A DNA stretch of 64,000 nt from Mycolicibacter longobardus (GCF_002102265.1 NZ_LQPG01000057.1:20238-84237), one strand, 5' to 3'. Shown: positions 25,224 to 34,776, numbered from the stretch's first letter. Translations and numbers: made by a program. The notes: generated by a model from the sequence alone, not told the origin.

Positions 25224-27839
25224 TCAGGCGCTCAGGTCGATGCGGTGCGCATCGGTGACGCTGCGGTAGCGGTCCGGGCTGCAGGTCAGCACGATCACCT
25301 GGCCCTGAGCGCCGACGGCATCGAAGACCGCGCCCATCTTCTCCAGCCGCTCCGGGTCGGTGAAGCCGAGGGCGTCATCGATCACCACCGGGACGCTGTC
25401 CTCCTTCGCGACCAGGGCTGCCCCGGCCAACCGGGTCAGGATGCCCAGCTGTTCCTTGGCGCCACCGGACAATGACTCATACGGCACGGTGCGGCCACCG
25501 AGGGTGCGGGCGCAGATCTTGAGGTCGGTGTCGACCTCGACTTCGAAGTCGGCGCCGAACACGTGAGCGCCGAGCCGCTGGATCTCGACACGGAACGGTT
25601 CGACATAGCGCCGACGGGTGTCGTCGCGGTGACGGATGATCGTGGAACGCAACAGGGACGCCGCGCGAGCTCTCCGACCGATTCGATCATGTTCGGCCGC
25701 GGCGTGTTCCCGCGCGATCTGTGCGGCGTCCAGCTGGCCCCGGCGGCCCTGGGTGCCGAAGACACCGAGCTCGACCTCCACCTCGTGCAGCGCCCGGGCG
25801 GTCTCGGCGTGCCGGAGGTGCAATGCCTGTGCCGCTGCCTCGGCTGCGACGAGTTCGGCATCGACGGCGTCGGGTGTCGCGGCGTCCAGCTGTTCGGACA
25901 GCTCGGTGACGCGCTGTTGCGCGATCCGCAACGCTTGCCGGTTCGATTCGACGGCGGTGGCCAGATCTTCGTCGCTGACCGCCGCCCGCTGTTCGGTCAG
26001 GCGCTGGGTGATGGCCTCCAGCTCGATCCGCTGCGTCGCCGCTTGGTCGCGGAGCAGCGTCACCCGGGTGGCGGCCTCGGTGCGGCGGGCTGCGGCCTCG
26101 GAGACGGCCCGGCGACGAGTCTCGCAGTCGGCATCGGCCTGGGTGCGCAGTGCGTCGGCCGCGTCCCGTTCGGCGCGGGCACCCTCGGGTGTGATCCCGG
26201 CGGCAACCTCGCCGTGTTCGCCGCGCAGCTGCGTCAACCGGGCGCGCAGCGCCTCGACGTCATCGTCGCCACGCAACGCCGCCAGGGCGGCGGTCAATTG
26301 GTCACGGCCGCCCTGGAGTTCGCGGCGCCGCTGGTCGGAACGGCGCGCCTGCGCCAGATCATCCACGCCGGCCGCCGCCAGGGCGTCGGCAAGTTCAGAT
26401 TGTGCCGCAACGTGTTTGGTGTGGGCCTCCCGTGCACTGTCCCCCGGCCTGACCCGTACGCTCAGCAGGCCGGGCACCTGCACCTCGGTGCTGTCGGTGA
26501 CGGACGCCGACCAGCTCTGGCCGGCCGGCAACCGGGTGTGCTCGCCGGCGATCAGGAGATCGATGTCGGCGGCCGCGGTGAATTCCAGAGTCGCCGAGAT
26601 CGCAGCCAGTGACGCCTGGGTCCGGTCGACGGCGGCTGCCGCGTCCTCGATCCGGCGCAGCGCCGACTCGGTCACGATGATCTCCGCCAGCTCTGCCGAC
26701 ACCTGCGCGAGCTCGCCCTCGGTGGCGTCGATGCGGGCGAGGCGGGCGGCCAGCCGGTCCGCCTCCTCCCGTGCTGCCAGCTGCTCGACGAGACGGCGCG
26801 TGGTCGCGGCGCGCTCGGTGGCGGAGGCCAGTGCCCGGGCAGCCTCGGATGCCTCGAGCTCGGCAGCCGTGACGTCGGCATCCGCGCCGACCTGCGCCTG
26901 AGTGGCTTCGGCAATCTCGTTGTCCAGCAGGCCAACCGTGGCCGTCCGGGATTCGAGGTCACCGAGCAGCCGCTGCCTGTAGGTGTGGCCGGATTCGGCT
27001 GCGGCACCGGTGGCTTCGGCGGCAGCGGCCACCAGCTGTGCGTCGCGCAGTTGGTCCCGCAGGGCCGCGATGGTGGCGCCGGCGACCTGCGCGGCGCTGT
27101 GCCGGGCATCAGCGGCAACCTGATCCTCGGTCAACCGGGCCAACTGCTCGGACAGCCCGGCGTGCCGGGCCACTCGTTCCTCGACCTCGGCGAGCAGCTC
27201 GGCGCAGCGCGCGACCTCTGCCTCGGCGTCGGCCAGCGCGGAGATGGCGGCCGCCCACTCCCCCGTGGGACGTCCGGTCGCGGTGAAGTAGCGCGCGTAT
27301 TCGGCGTCGATCCGTTCGACGAGAATGGGTTCGGTTCCGCTGAGGGTGACGGTGTCACCGGCGGCGACATCGAGCGCCCGGGACAGCGCATCGCATCCGG
27401 AAAGATCCACCGCCGCGGTCGACGCCGCCTGCAGCACCCGCTGGGCCTGCCACAGTCCGGTGTCCATGGTCTCATCCAGCATGGCGCGAACCCGTTCATG
27501 CGCCTCATCCCCGGTGAGCTGCTCACGACGCGGCTCCAGCACCGTCAGCTGTGTCCGAGGCGCCTTGTGGAACCGCTTGTGATAGACGAAACGGTAAGGG
27601 CCGGTGCTGATTTCAGCGGTGACCTCAGCGCCGACGTCGGCGTGGGTCGGCTTGACCTGTTTGACATCCTTCTTGGCGGAGCGGTCCTTGGACTCCAGCA
27701 AGAGGTCCAGCGCCTCGATCATCGAGGACTTTCCGATCTCATTGGCGCCGGACACCACCACCACGCCGTGATCGGGGAAGTCGATCTCCCGGTGCGCCAC
27801 ACCGCGATAGTTGGTCAAGACCAACCGGTGCAACCTCAT
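25224..27839 (-). CDS. SbcC/Rad50-like ATPase (Rv1278-like)
   Basis: 871 residues. Split ABC-type ATPase: Walker A SGANEIGKSSMIEAL at about 32-46, a central coiled-coil of some 500 residues very rich in Ala/Glu/Arg/Gln (about 170-720), then the signature LSGGAKEQLGIL and Walker B VPVVIDDALGF near the C terminus. It has no CxxC zinc hook, unlike Rad50 and SbcC. ATG start overlaps the stop of the metallophosphatase gene upstream (ATGA); together they resemble an SbcCD-type pair that processes DNA ends or hairpins. M. tuberculosis Rv1278 has similar length and position. Confidence 0.85.
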   Translation of the reverse strand: MRLHRLVLTNYRGVAHREIDFPDHGVVVVSGANEIGKSSMIEALDLLLESKDRSAKKDVKQVKPTHADVGAEVTAEISTGPYRFVYHKRFHKAPRTQLTVLEPRREQLTGDEAHERVRAMLDETMDTGLWQAQRVLQAASTAAVDLSGCDALSRALDVAAGDTVTLSGTEPILVERIDAEYARYFTATGRPTGEWAAAISALADAEAEVARCAELLAEVEERVARHAGLSEQLARLTEDQVAADARHSAAQVAGATIAALRDQLRDAQLVAAAAEATGAAAESGHTYRQRLLGDLESRTATVGLLDNEIAEATQAQVGADADVTAAELEASEAARALASATERAATTRRLVEQLAAREEADRLAARLARIDATEGELAQVSAELAEIIVTESALRRIEDAAAAVDRTQASLAAISATLEFTAAADIDLLIAGEHTRLPAGQSWSASVTDSTEVQVPGLLSVRVRPGDSAREAHTKHVAAQSELADALAAAGVDDLAQARRSDQRRRELQGGRDQLTAALAALRGDDDVEALRARLTQLRGEHGEVAAGITPEGARAERDAADALRTQADADCETRRRAVSEAAARRTEAATRVTLLRDQAATQRIELEAITQRLTEQRAAVSDEDLATAVESNRQALRIAQQRVTELSEQLDAATPDAVDAELVAAEAAAQALHLRHAETARALHEVEVELGVFGTQGRRGQLDAAQIAREHAAAEHDRIGRRARAASLLRSTIIRHRDDTRRRYVEPFRVEIQRLGAHVFGADFEVEVDTDLKICARTLGGRTVPYESLSGGAKEQLGILTRLAGAALVAKEDSVPVVIDDALGFTDPERLEKMGAVFDAVGAQGQVIVLTCSPDRYRSVTDAHRIDLSA

Positions 27840-28981
27840 GCCGCACCTCGATCGACGAGCCGCAGCAGCAGCGCCAGCGCGGCGTGGGCGTCGTCTGCGA
27901 CGCCGGTGTCGCCGCCGCGTGCCGTGGCGACCAACTCCGCAACGGCGTCGGCCGCGAAACCGCCGATCCCGAGGTCGGTGAACTCGCCGTCGACGGGGAC
28001 CACCACCAGGTCGGTGTGGCGTTTCCAGGTGCCCACCCAGGCGAACAACCGCGAGTATCGGTCCAGGCAGGCGTCCAGCGCGGCCCGGTCGGTGACACTG
28101 AGCGAACCCGTCAGCGCCAGCCGGACCACGGTGCGTCCTTTGTCCGGCAGTTGGTCGAGGTTGATGTCCAGATCGGCGACGTCACGATCGGTGTCGAGTT
28201 GGCGCTGCAGCGTCAGGAAGCGCCATCGGCCGATGTGCCGGGAGTCGACGCTGACCGCGCCGTCGGCCTCATCGATGTCGACGACCAGCACGTGGCCCGG
28301 GTCGGACTCGATGTCGTCAAAGTTGGTGACCTCGGGTGAACCGGAGTACCAGATCCGACCCGTTGCCCCCACCTGGGTGCGAGAGTGCTTGTCCCCCAAG
28401 GCGACGTAGTGGATCACGCCGCGAGACAGCGCGTCCTCAAGTGCTGTCAGTCGGATCAGCGCCGGGTTGCTCGTATCGGGGTCGAGGACGTCGATGCCGC
28501 CGTGGGCGACCAGGATCCGGGTGGTGCCGTCCGCGGGCAAACCGTCAAGCACGGCGGCCGCCAGATCGCCGGTGGGGCGCTTGGACCGCCACGGCGCGGC
28601 GACGATCTCAAGGCCCGGGCGTACCCGGTGCACCCCGGCGGCGTCGAGCACCACGACATTGTCGGGGCATTCGGCGGTGAACAACGCGCTGGTGTAGACC
28701 GACGCAGCATCCAGCGGATCGTGGTTTCCGGGCAGCAGGTAGACCGGGATCCCGATGGTGCGCATGGCCTCCAGAGACTGGCTGATGATCTCCGGGGCGA
28801 GCTGGTTGTCCTCGAACGCGTCGCCGGCGACGACGACGAACTCCGCCCCCGCCTCGGCCGCCAAGGTTCCCAGCCCGGCCACCGCATCGCGCCGGGCCCC
28901 CGAGTAGCGCGGCTGGGCGTCACCGGACAGGAAGTGCCGGGTCATGCCGAGCTGCCAGTCGGCGGTGTGCACGAATCGCAT
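27836..28981 (-). CDS. SbcD-like metallophosphoesterase (Rv1277-like)
   Basis: 381-residue calcineurin-type phosphoesterase. Metal-site motifs in order: HTADWQLGM (Gln in place of the His of SbcD DWHLG, as in other DNA-repair relatives), VVAGDAFEDNQ, LLPGNHDPLD, ILVAHGGID and VALGDKHSRTQ. A C-terminal domain of about 150 residues follows. Likely a nuclease working with the coupled ATPase downstream. ATG at 28981 is preceded by GGAAAGGA; a longer frame upstream has no support. Divergent from the SixA-like gene. Confidence 0.87.
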   Translation of the reverse strand: MRFVHTADWQLGMTRHFLSGDAQPRYSGARRDAVAGLGTLAAEAGAEFVVVAGDAFEDNQLAPEIISQSLEAMRTIGIPVYLLPGNHDPLDAASVYTSALFTAECPDNVVVLDAAGVHRVRPGLEIVAAPWRSKRPTGDLAAAVLDGLPADGTTRILVAHGGIDVLDPDTSNPALIRLTALEDALSRGVIHYVALGDKHSRTQVGATGRIWYSGSPEVTNFDDIESDPGHVLVVDIDEADGAVSVDSRHIGRWRFLTLQRQLDTDRDVADLDINLDQLPDKGRTVVRLALTGSLSVTDRAALDACLDRYSRLFAWVGTWKRHTDLVVVPVDGEFTDLGIGGFAADAVAELVATARGGDTGVADDAHAALALLLRLVDRGAA

Positions 28982-29176
28982 GTCGGTCCTGTCCTTTCCA
29001 CCGGCTGCCGGCCGGGCATCGCGAGTGTATGGCCGGCCACCGACAAGACCGCGGACCTTGATCGGCAGGTCCGGGCGCACGATCCACGGTCCGACCCCGT
29101 GCGTCACACCCGGCACTTCAGCATCGCGGGTAGCAGGGTGCGAGGAATTTCAGAACGATGGCGCATCCGAGCCACC

Positions 29177-29182
29177 TACCCT
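29177..29182 (+). promoter_or_regulatory. Predicted -10 box, leaderless start of SixA-like gene
   Basis: TACCCT, exactly 7 nt, then GTG at 29190; no ribosome site. Confidence 0.5.
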
Positions 29183-29189
29183 GGAACGG

Positions 29190-29699
29190 GTGAGCTCTCA
29201 CCGCACCCTCATCCTGTTGCGGCACGCGAAGTCGGACTATCCGCCGGGCGTGGCCGATCACGACCGGCCGTTGGCGCCACGCGGCATCCGGGAAGCCGGG
29301 CTGGCCGGGGACTGGTTGCGCACCAACGCGCCCGGTATCGACCAGGTGCTGTGCTCGACGGCGACCCGAACCCGGAACACCTTGGAGTGCGCCGGAATCG
29401 ACGCGCCGGTCAGTTACCTGCCACAGCTCTACGATGCCGCACCGGGAACGGTCATCGCCGCGATCAACGAGGTTCAGGACGATGTTCGCACACTGCTGGT
29501 GATCGGACACGAACCCGCGATGTCACTGGTAGCCCTCGGCCTGGCCGGCGCCGAGGGAACCAACCAGGCTGCAGCCGAGCAGATTTCGTTGAAGTTCCCG
29601 ACGTCGTCGCTGGCGTTGCTGCAGGCGAAAGGCCGCTGGGAGCACCTCGAACTCGGCAGCGCGGCGCTGGTCGGCTTTCATATCGCACGCCGAGGATGA
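29190..29699 (+). CDS. SixA-type histidine phosphatase (Rv1276c-like)
   Basis: 169-residue member of the histidine phosphatase superfamily. The RHG-type motif is LILLRHAKSDYPPG (catalytic His near residue 12), with DRPLAPRGIREA, VLCSTATRTRNTL and the second histidine in VIGHEPAMS. Relatives remove phosphate from phosphohistidine or small phosphorylated compounds; the substrate here is unknown. It starts 208 bp from the divergent metallophosphatase gene and ends 22 bp before the convergent lprC. Confidence 0.88.
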   Translation: MSSHRTLILLRHAKSDYPPGVADHDRPLAPRGIREAGLAGDWLRTNAPGIDQVLCSTATRTRNTLECAGIDAPVSYLPQLYDAAPGTVIAAINEVQDDVRTLLVIGHEPAMSLVALGLAGAEGTNQAAAEQISLKFPTSSLALLQAKGRWEHLELGSAALVGFHIARRG

Positions 29700-29721
29700 A
29701 CTACTCAGTTCGACTGGAGAC

Positions 29722-30267
29722 TCAGGAATTCGTCGCTAGCGTGAGTTCCATCAGCTTGAGGGCCTGCTCGCACGCGTCGATCCCGGGGGCCTGCGGGTTG
29801 ACCCACCAGCCCACCACTCCGGCGGCGTCACTGGCCACCCCGCACGAGCCGTTGGGGTCGGCAGGCCGCATCACGATCGAGGGCACACCCACAATGGTCT
29901 TGTTCTCGATCTGATACTGCAGGAACTCGGCCACCTTGCGCTCGTTGTCCAGGCTGCCCTGCTCGAACCAGAACCGGGTGATGTCGATCAGCCCGGCGGG
30001 GTTGGCGGCCTGCCAGCGACAGATGGCGCCGACGAAGGTGCTCTGGATGTCCAGCGGGTCAGCCCCCACCGTCTTGGCCAAGATGTCCGTGGTCAGCACC
30101 TCGCACTCCTTGAGCAGGTTCGGATACTGCCGCTCGGAGTTGTTGTTGCGCTGCGTGTCCCCCGCGCCCGCCTTGACCGCGGTGCCGCCCACCTCACGCG
30201 AGCAGCCGGTCAAGCTGATCAGTACCGCCAACACCGCGACGGCACTGGCCAGAATCCGGCGGTTCAT
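29722..30267 (-). CDS. lprC: Lipoprotein LprC (DUF3558 type)
   Basis: 181 residues. Signal peptide MNRRILASAVAVLAVLISLTGC with a clear lipobox (Cys22). The mature part fits DUF3558: YPNLLKECEVLTTDILAKTVG, ICRWQAANPAGLIDITRFWFEQGSLDNERK, and paired Cys (CGVASDAAGVVGWWVNPQAPGIDAC). Length and position match M. tuberculosis Rv1275. The ATG overlaps the lprB stop (ATGA). Function of the family is not established. Confidence 0.9.
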   Translation of the reverse strand: MNRRILASAVAVLAVLISLTGCSREVGGTAVKAGAGDTQRNNNSERQYPNLLKECEVLTTDILAKTVGADPLDIQSTFVGAICRWQAANPAGLIDITRFWFEQGSLDNERKVAEFLQYQIENKTIVGVPSIVMRPADPNGSCGVASDAAGVVGWWVNPQAPGIDACEQALKLMELTLATNS

Positions 30268-30812
30268 TTGGCGTTCGCAATCGACTGGCGAGTCAGCTCT
30301 TTGGCGACGTCGCACGGGTCGGGGAACGGCTTCTGGGCGAAACTCACCGACCACTCGATGAAGTCATCCTTGAACTGGATGCCGACCTCGCACAGGTTGT
30401 CGCCCATGGTCGGTGCGGTGCCGATAGCGATGAAACCGCTGTGGCCGTCGATGTTGATGTCCTCCACGGAAGTCCGTGACACCTCCTCGGTCTTGCGCTC
30501 GCGCCCGATGGGACTGCCGCGATACCAGGAGAAGGAGAAGTGTGGGCCCATGATCCCGCCGCGGGCCAGCCACTGGCAGCCCACCGAGTTCTGAGCGGTG
30601 TTGACCAGCCCGGACACCCTGGTCAGGTTGGTGACGGTCTCATCGCTGACGCCGCCGCACTGCGGGAACGACGGGCCGTGGTTGCTCTGCTCGGAATTCG
30701 GCGCCGACGACTGGCCGGACTGAGCTTCGGTCGAGCCGGAGTCGGAACATCCGGCGACCATCGGGATCACGGTGGCGACCACCAGGGCCGGGACCGTCAG
30801 TTTGAGCCGCAC
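30264..30812 (-). CDS. lprB: Lipoprotein LprB (DUF3558 type)
   Basis: 182 residues. Signal peptide RLKLTVPALVVATVIPMVAGC gives a lipobox at Cys22. Mature part: FPQCGGVSDETVTNLTRVSGLVNT, VGCQWLARGGIMGPHFSFSWYRGSPIGRERK, INIDGHSGFIAIG, the DUF3558 layout, close to M. tuberculosis Rv1274. I chose the GTG at 30812 rather than 30821 because TACAGT stands exactly 7 nt before it and covers the upstream GTG. First gene of lprB-lprC, divergent from the ABC exporter. Confidence 0.9.
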   Translation of the reverse strand: MRLKLTVPALVVATVIPMVAGCSDSGSTEAQSGQSSAPNSEQSNHGPSFPQCGGVSDETVTNLTRVSGLVNTAQNSVGCQWLARGGIMGPHFSFSWYRGSPIGRERKTEEVSRTSVEDINIDGHSGFIAIGTAPTMGDNLCEVGIQFKDDFIEWSVSFAQKPFPDPCDVAKELTRQSIANAK

Positions 30813-30819
30813 AGGATGC

Positions 30820-30825
30820 ACTGTA
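30820..30825 (-). promoter_or_regulatory. Predicted -10 box, leaderless start of lprB
   Basis: TACAGT on the minus strand, exactly 7 nt before the GTG at 30812. Confidence 0.5.
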
Positions 30826-30933
30826 GCGGCACCATCGCCGCTCAACCACGACACACGGGTTGACCTGATGATTTGTGTCGCCGTGTGTCGCCACAGCAGC
30901 GCCGGGACCGCACGGGTGTGCGACAGTAAGCCC

Positions 30934-32685
30934 ATGCTTCTGGCGCTGCTGCGCTGCTACATCAGGCCGTATCGCCGGCCGGTCGCCGCGGTGATGACGC
31001 TGCAGCTGATCAGCACGCTGGCCTCGCTGTACCTGCCGACCCTCAACGCCTCGATCATCGACGACGGAGTGGTCCGCGGCGACACCGCGGTCATCACCCG
31101 GCTCGGCGCGGTGATGCTCGCCGTCACCGGCCTGCAGGTGCTGTGCGCCGTCGCCGCCGTCTACTTCGGGGCGCGCACCGGGACCGGCTTCGGCCGCGAC
31201 CTGCGCCGCGCGGTGTTCACCCAGGTGATCCGGTTCTCCGAACGCGAGACCACCCGGTTCGGAACGCCGACCCTGTTGATCCGCACCATCAACGACGTCC
31301 GTCAGATCCAACTGGTGGTGCAGTTGAGCGCCACCGTGCTGGTCGCCGCACCGATCATGGGCGTCGGCGGGGTGCTGATGGCGGTGCACCAGGACGCCGG
31401 GCTGGCCTGGCTGCTGGCGGTCAGCGTGCCGGCGCTGGCGCTGGCCAACTACCTGATCGTGGCACGCATGCTGCCGCTGTTCCGCCGCATGCAGATGCTG
31501 ATCGACAACATCAGCCGGGTGCTGCGCGATCAGCTCACCGGGATCCGGGTGATCCGTGCGTTCGCCCGTGAAGCACACGAGCGCGACCGGTTCGCCCAGG
31601 CCAACGCGGCATTGCAGGACGCGTCGCTGACCGTCGGCAACCTGCAGGCGCTGATGCTGCCGGCCACCACGCTGATCATCAACGCCTCCAGCGTCGCGCT
31701 GATCTGGTTCGGCGGACTGCGCATCGACGCCGGGCAGATGCAGGTCGGGTCGCTGATCGCGTTCCTGTCCTATTTCATGCAGATCCTGATGGCCGTGCTG
31801 ATGGCCACCATGGTCCTGGCGATCCTGCCGCGTGCCTCGGTATGCGCCGAGCGGATCTCCGAGGTGCTGTCCACCGAGCCGGCCGTCAGCGCCCCGCTGA
31901 ACCCGGTGTCACCGGTGTCAAACACGGGCGAGGTCCGGCTGACCGGCGTCGGCTTCCGCTATCCCGGCGCCGACCGCTCGGTGCTGCAGGACGTTTCGCT
32001 GACCGCACTGCCCGGCAGCACCACCGCGGTGGTCGGTTCCACCGGATCGGGAAAGTCGACCCTGGTGTCGCTGATCTGCCGGCTGCGTGACGTGACCGAC
32101 GGCGCGGTGCTCATCGACGGCGTGGACGTGCGCGACCGCGACCCGGAGGCACTGTGGTCGGGCATCGGGCTGGTGCCGCAGCGCGGCTACCTGTTCTCCG
32201 GCACCGTTGCCGACAACCTGCGCTACGGCGCCCCGGCAGGGGTGACGGTCAGCGACGAGCAGATGTGGGAGGCGCTGCGGGTGGCCGCCGCCGACGATTT
32301 CGTGGCGGCCCACTCCGACGGGCTGGCGATGCCGGTGGCCCAGGGCGGGATCAATCTGTCCGGCGGACAGCGGCAACGGCTGGCGATCGCGCGGGCGGTG
32401 ATCCGCCGGCCACCGATCTACCTGTTCGACGACGCGTTCTCCGCGTTGGACACCCGTACCGACGCTGCCGTGCGCGCGGCGCTGCGGAAGGTGGCCGCCG
32501 ACGCGACGGTGATCATCGTGGCGCAGCGCATCTCGACGGTCACCCAGGCCGATCAGGTGATCGTCATCGACGACGGCCGCGTCGTCGGCGCAGGCACGCA
32601 CCAGCAGTTGCTGTCCGACTGCCCCACCTACGCCGAATTCGCCGAATCCCAGTCGGTTTCCGCCGGGGTAGGTGGCCCGCCGTGA
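30934..32685 (+). CDS. ABC exporter half-transporter, degenerate-site subunit (Rv1273c-like)
   Basis: 583 residues: six membrane helices (about 1-310) then an ATPase domain with Walker A GSTGSGKST, Q-loop VPQRGYLFSGTVADNL, canonical signature LSGGQRQR and Walker B YLFDDAFSALD. The residue after the Walker B Asp is Asp instead of the catalytic Glu, the mark of the inactive-site half in heterodimeric exporters such as TM287/288. It overlaps the next gene by GTGA. Substrate unknown; multidrug or lipid export is typical of the family. Confidence 0.92.
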   Translation: MLLALLRCYIRPYRRPVAAVMTLQLISTLASLYLPTLNASIIDDGVVRGDTAVITRLGAVMLAVTGLQVLCAVAAVYFGARTGTGFGRDLRRAVFTQVIRFSERETTRFGTPTLLIRTINDVRQIQLVVQLSATVLVAAPIMGVGGVLMAVHQDAGLAWLLAVSVPALALANYLIVARMLPLFRRMQMLIDNISRVLRDQLTGIRVIRAFAREAHERDRFAQANAALQDASLTVGNLQALMLPATTLIINASSVALIWFGGLRIDAGQMQVGSLIAFLSYFMQILMAVLMATMVLAILPRASVCAERISEVLSTEPAVSAPLNPVSPVSNTGEVRLTGVGFRYPGADRSVLQDVSLTALPGSTTAVVGSTGSGKSTLVSLICRLRDVTDGAVLIDGVDVRDRDPEALWSGIGLVPQRGYLFSGTVADNLRYGAPAGVTVSDEQMWEALRVAAADDFVAAHSDGLAMPVAQGGINLSGGQRQRLAIARAVIRRPPIYLFDDAFSALDTRTDAAVRAALRKVAADATVIIVAQRISTVTQADQVIVIDDGRVVGAGTHQQLLSDCPTYAEFAESQSVSAGVGGPP

Positions 32686-34565
32686 CGCCGCCGGCCCCGG
32701 CCGCACCAGTGGGGAACTTCTCGGCGACCGCGCTGCGCCTGGCCCGCCGGATGGGCCCGCAGCGCAGGTTGATCGCGGCGGTCGTCTGCCTGTCGCTGGG
32801 CGGCATCGCGATCGGCGTGGCGGGACCGCGCATCCTGGGGCATGCCACCGATCTGGTGTTCAACGGGATCATCGGCCGCGGTCTGCCGGCCGGGATGAGC
32901 AAGCAGCAGGCTGTCGACGCCGCCCGTGCTGCGGGCCAGGGCACCTACGCCGACATGCTGTCGGGAATGGACGTGGTGCCCGGCGCCGGCATCGACTTCA
33001 CCGCCGTGGCGCACACCCTGACGTTGGCGATGGGACTGTATCTGGTTGCCGCACTGATGGTCTGGACCCAGGCCCGGCTGCTCAACAAGATCCTGCAGCG
33101 CACCATGCGGGCGTTGCGCCGCGATGTCGAGGACAAGGTGCACCGGCTGCCGCTGCGCTACTTCGACACTTCTCGGCGCGGTGAGCTGCTGAGCCGGCTC
33201 ACCAACGACGTCGACAACACCGCGACGTCGGTCTCGATGACGGTCAGTCAACTGTTCTCCTCGGTGCTGACCGTGCTGGTGGTGCTGGCGATGATGCTGT
33301 CCATCTCGCCGCTGCTGGCCGCGATCACGCTGGCCGGGGTGCCGGTGTCGCTGCTGGCCGTGCGCGCGATCACCCGGCGCTCGCAACGGCTGTTCGCCGC
33401 GCAGTGGGCAGCCACCGGGCGGCTCAACGCCCACCTGGAGGAGACCTACAGCGGTTTCACACTGGTGCGGACGTTCGGTCGCCGGGACTGGGCGCAGCAG
33501 CGTTTCGATGACTGCAACGACGAGTTGTACCGGGCCGGGTTCGGCGCTCAGTTCTTCTCCGGGTTGGTGGCACCGGCGACCGGGCTGGTTGCCAACCTGG
33601 GCTATGTCGCGGTGGCCGTGATCGGCGGATTCCAGTTGGCCACCGGGCAGATCACCCTGGGCAGCGTCCAGGCGTTCATCGCCTACGTTCGCCAGTTCAA
33701 CCAGCCGCTGGGGAACCTGGCGGCGATGTTCAACGCCCTGCAGTCCGGGGCCGCCAGCGCCGAGCGGGTGTTCGAGTTCCTCGACGAGCCCGAGGAACCA
33801 GCTGCCCCGACAGCGGCTCTGTCTTTTGAGTCACTTGACGGCTCCGGCGGGCGAGTGGAGTTCCGCGATGTCAGCTTCGGCTACCGACCCGGTGTGCCGG
33901 TGCTCGAGGAGCTGTCGCTGGACGTGGCGCCGGGCAGCACGGTGGCGATCGTCGGCCCGACCGGGGCGGGAAAGACCACCCTGGTCAATCTTTTGATGCG
34001 GTTCTACGACGTGGACCGCGGGCAGATCCTGATCGACGGCGTCGACATCACCGGCGTGGACCGCCACGCGCTGCGCTCGTCGATCGGGATGGTGCTGCAG
34101 GACACCTGGCTGTTCACCGGAACCATCGCCGAGAACATCGGCTATGGCCGGCCCGACGCCACCGAAGACGAGATCGTCGAGGCTGCCCGCGCCGCGCATG
34201 CCGACGCGTTCGTGCGGGCCCTACCGGCCGGCTACGCCACCCGGGTCAACGACGACGGCGCCGCGATCAGTGCCGGCGAGAAGCAGCTGATCACCATCGC
34301 CCGGGCATTCCTGGCCCGGCCGCAGCTGCTCATCCTGGACGAGGCGACCAGTTCGGTGGACACCCGCACCGAGCTGCTGATCCAGAAGGCGATGCGGGAA
34401 CTGCGCCGGGATCGTACGAGTTTCATTATCGCCCACCGGCTTTCGACGATCCGCGACGCCGACCTGATCCTGGTGATGCAGGCCGGCCGGATCGTCGAGC
34501 AGGGCACCCACACCGAGTTGCTGGCCCGCCGCGGGGCGTACTGGGCGATGGCCGAGAGCAGCTGA
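32682..34565 (+). CDS. ABC exporter half-transporter, active-site subunit (Rv1272c-like)
   Basis: 627 residues with an N-terminal membrane domain (long first periplasmic loop with NGIIGRGLPAGMSKQQAVDAARAAGQ) and an ATPase domain: Walker A GPTGAGKTT, LQDTWLFTGTIAENIGYG, Walker B LLILDEATSSVD with the catalytic Glu, HRLSTIRDAD. Its signature is ISAGEKQ, not LSGGQ, so the partner's degenerate Walker B site and this variant signature would meet in the same nucleotide pocket. GTG start overlaps the stop of the first subunit. Confidence 0.92.
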   Translation: MTPPAPAAPVGNFSATALRLARRMGPQRRLIAAVVCLSLGGIAIGVAGPRILGHATDLVFNGIIGRGLPAGMSKQQAVDAARAAGQGTYADMLSGMDVVPGAGIDFTAVAHTLTLAMGLYLVAALMVWTQARLLNKILQRTMRALRRDVEDKVHRLPLRYFDTSRRGELLSRLTNDVDNTATSVSMTVSQLFSSVLTVLVVLAMMLSISPLLAAITLAGVPVSLLAVRAITRRSQRLFAAQWAATGRLNAHLEETYSGFTLVRTFGRRDWAQQRFDDCNDELYRAGFGAQFFSGLVAPATGLVANLGYVAVAVIGGFQLATGQITLGSVQAFIAYVRQFNQPLGNLAAMFNALQSGAASAERVFEFLDEPEEPAAPTAALSFESLDGSGGRVEFRDVSFGYRPGVPVLEELSLDVAPGSTVAIVGPTGAGKTTLVNLLMRFYDVDRGQILIDGVDITGVDRHALRSSIGMVLQDTWLFTGTIAENIGYGRPDATEDEIVEAARAAHADAFVRALPAGYATRVNDDGAAISAGEKQLITIARAFLARPQLLILDEATSSVDTRTELLIQKAMRELRRDRTSFIIAHRLSTIRDADLILVMQAGRIVEQGTHTELLARRGAYWAMAESS

Positions 34566-34776
34566 ACTCAGGCCGAAATCATCGGAGAAATCAACCGTTG
34601 CTGACCGGTGGTCACCGGCGTAGATTCGACCGCGAAGCAGGCCCGGTCGTGACCGATCCGAAGAGCTGGTCCAGTGGGTGGAAGCCAGCCGCGCAGGAAG
34701 TGTGAGACGCCCCCCACGTCCCTCCGGGCCTGCCCCATTTTCTCCGGTGACAGCTGGACCCGGACCCCCACATGAC
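34566..34776. other. Intergenic DNA in a 332-bp convergent gap, no gene recognised
   Basis: Lies between the ABC exporter and the nitroreductase gene. Short overlapping minus-strand frames of about 80 codons cross it, but they have no ribosome site or recognisable domain. The right part of the gap is filled by a hairpin repeat (34777-34854). Confidence 0.5.
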
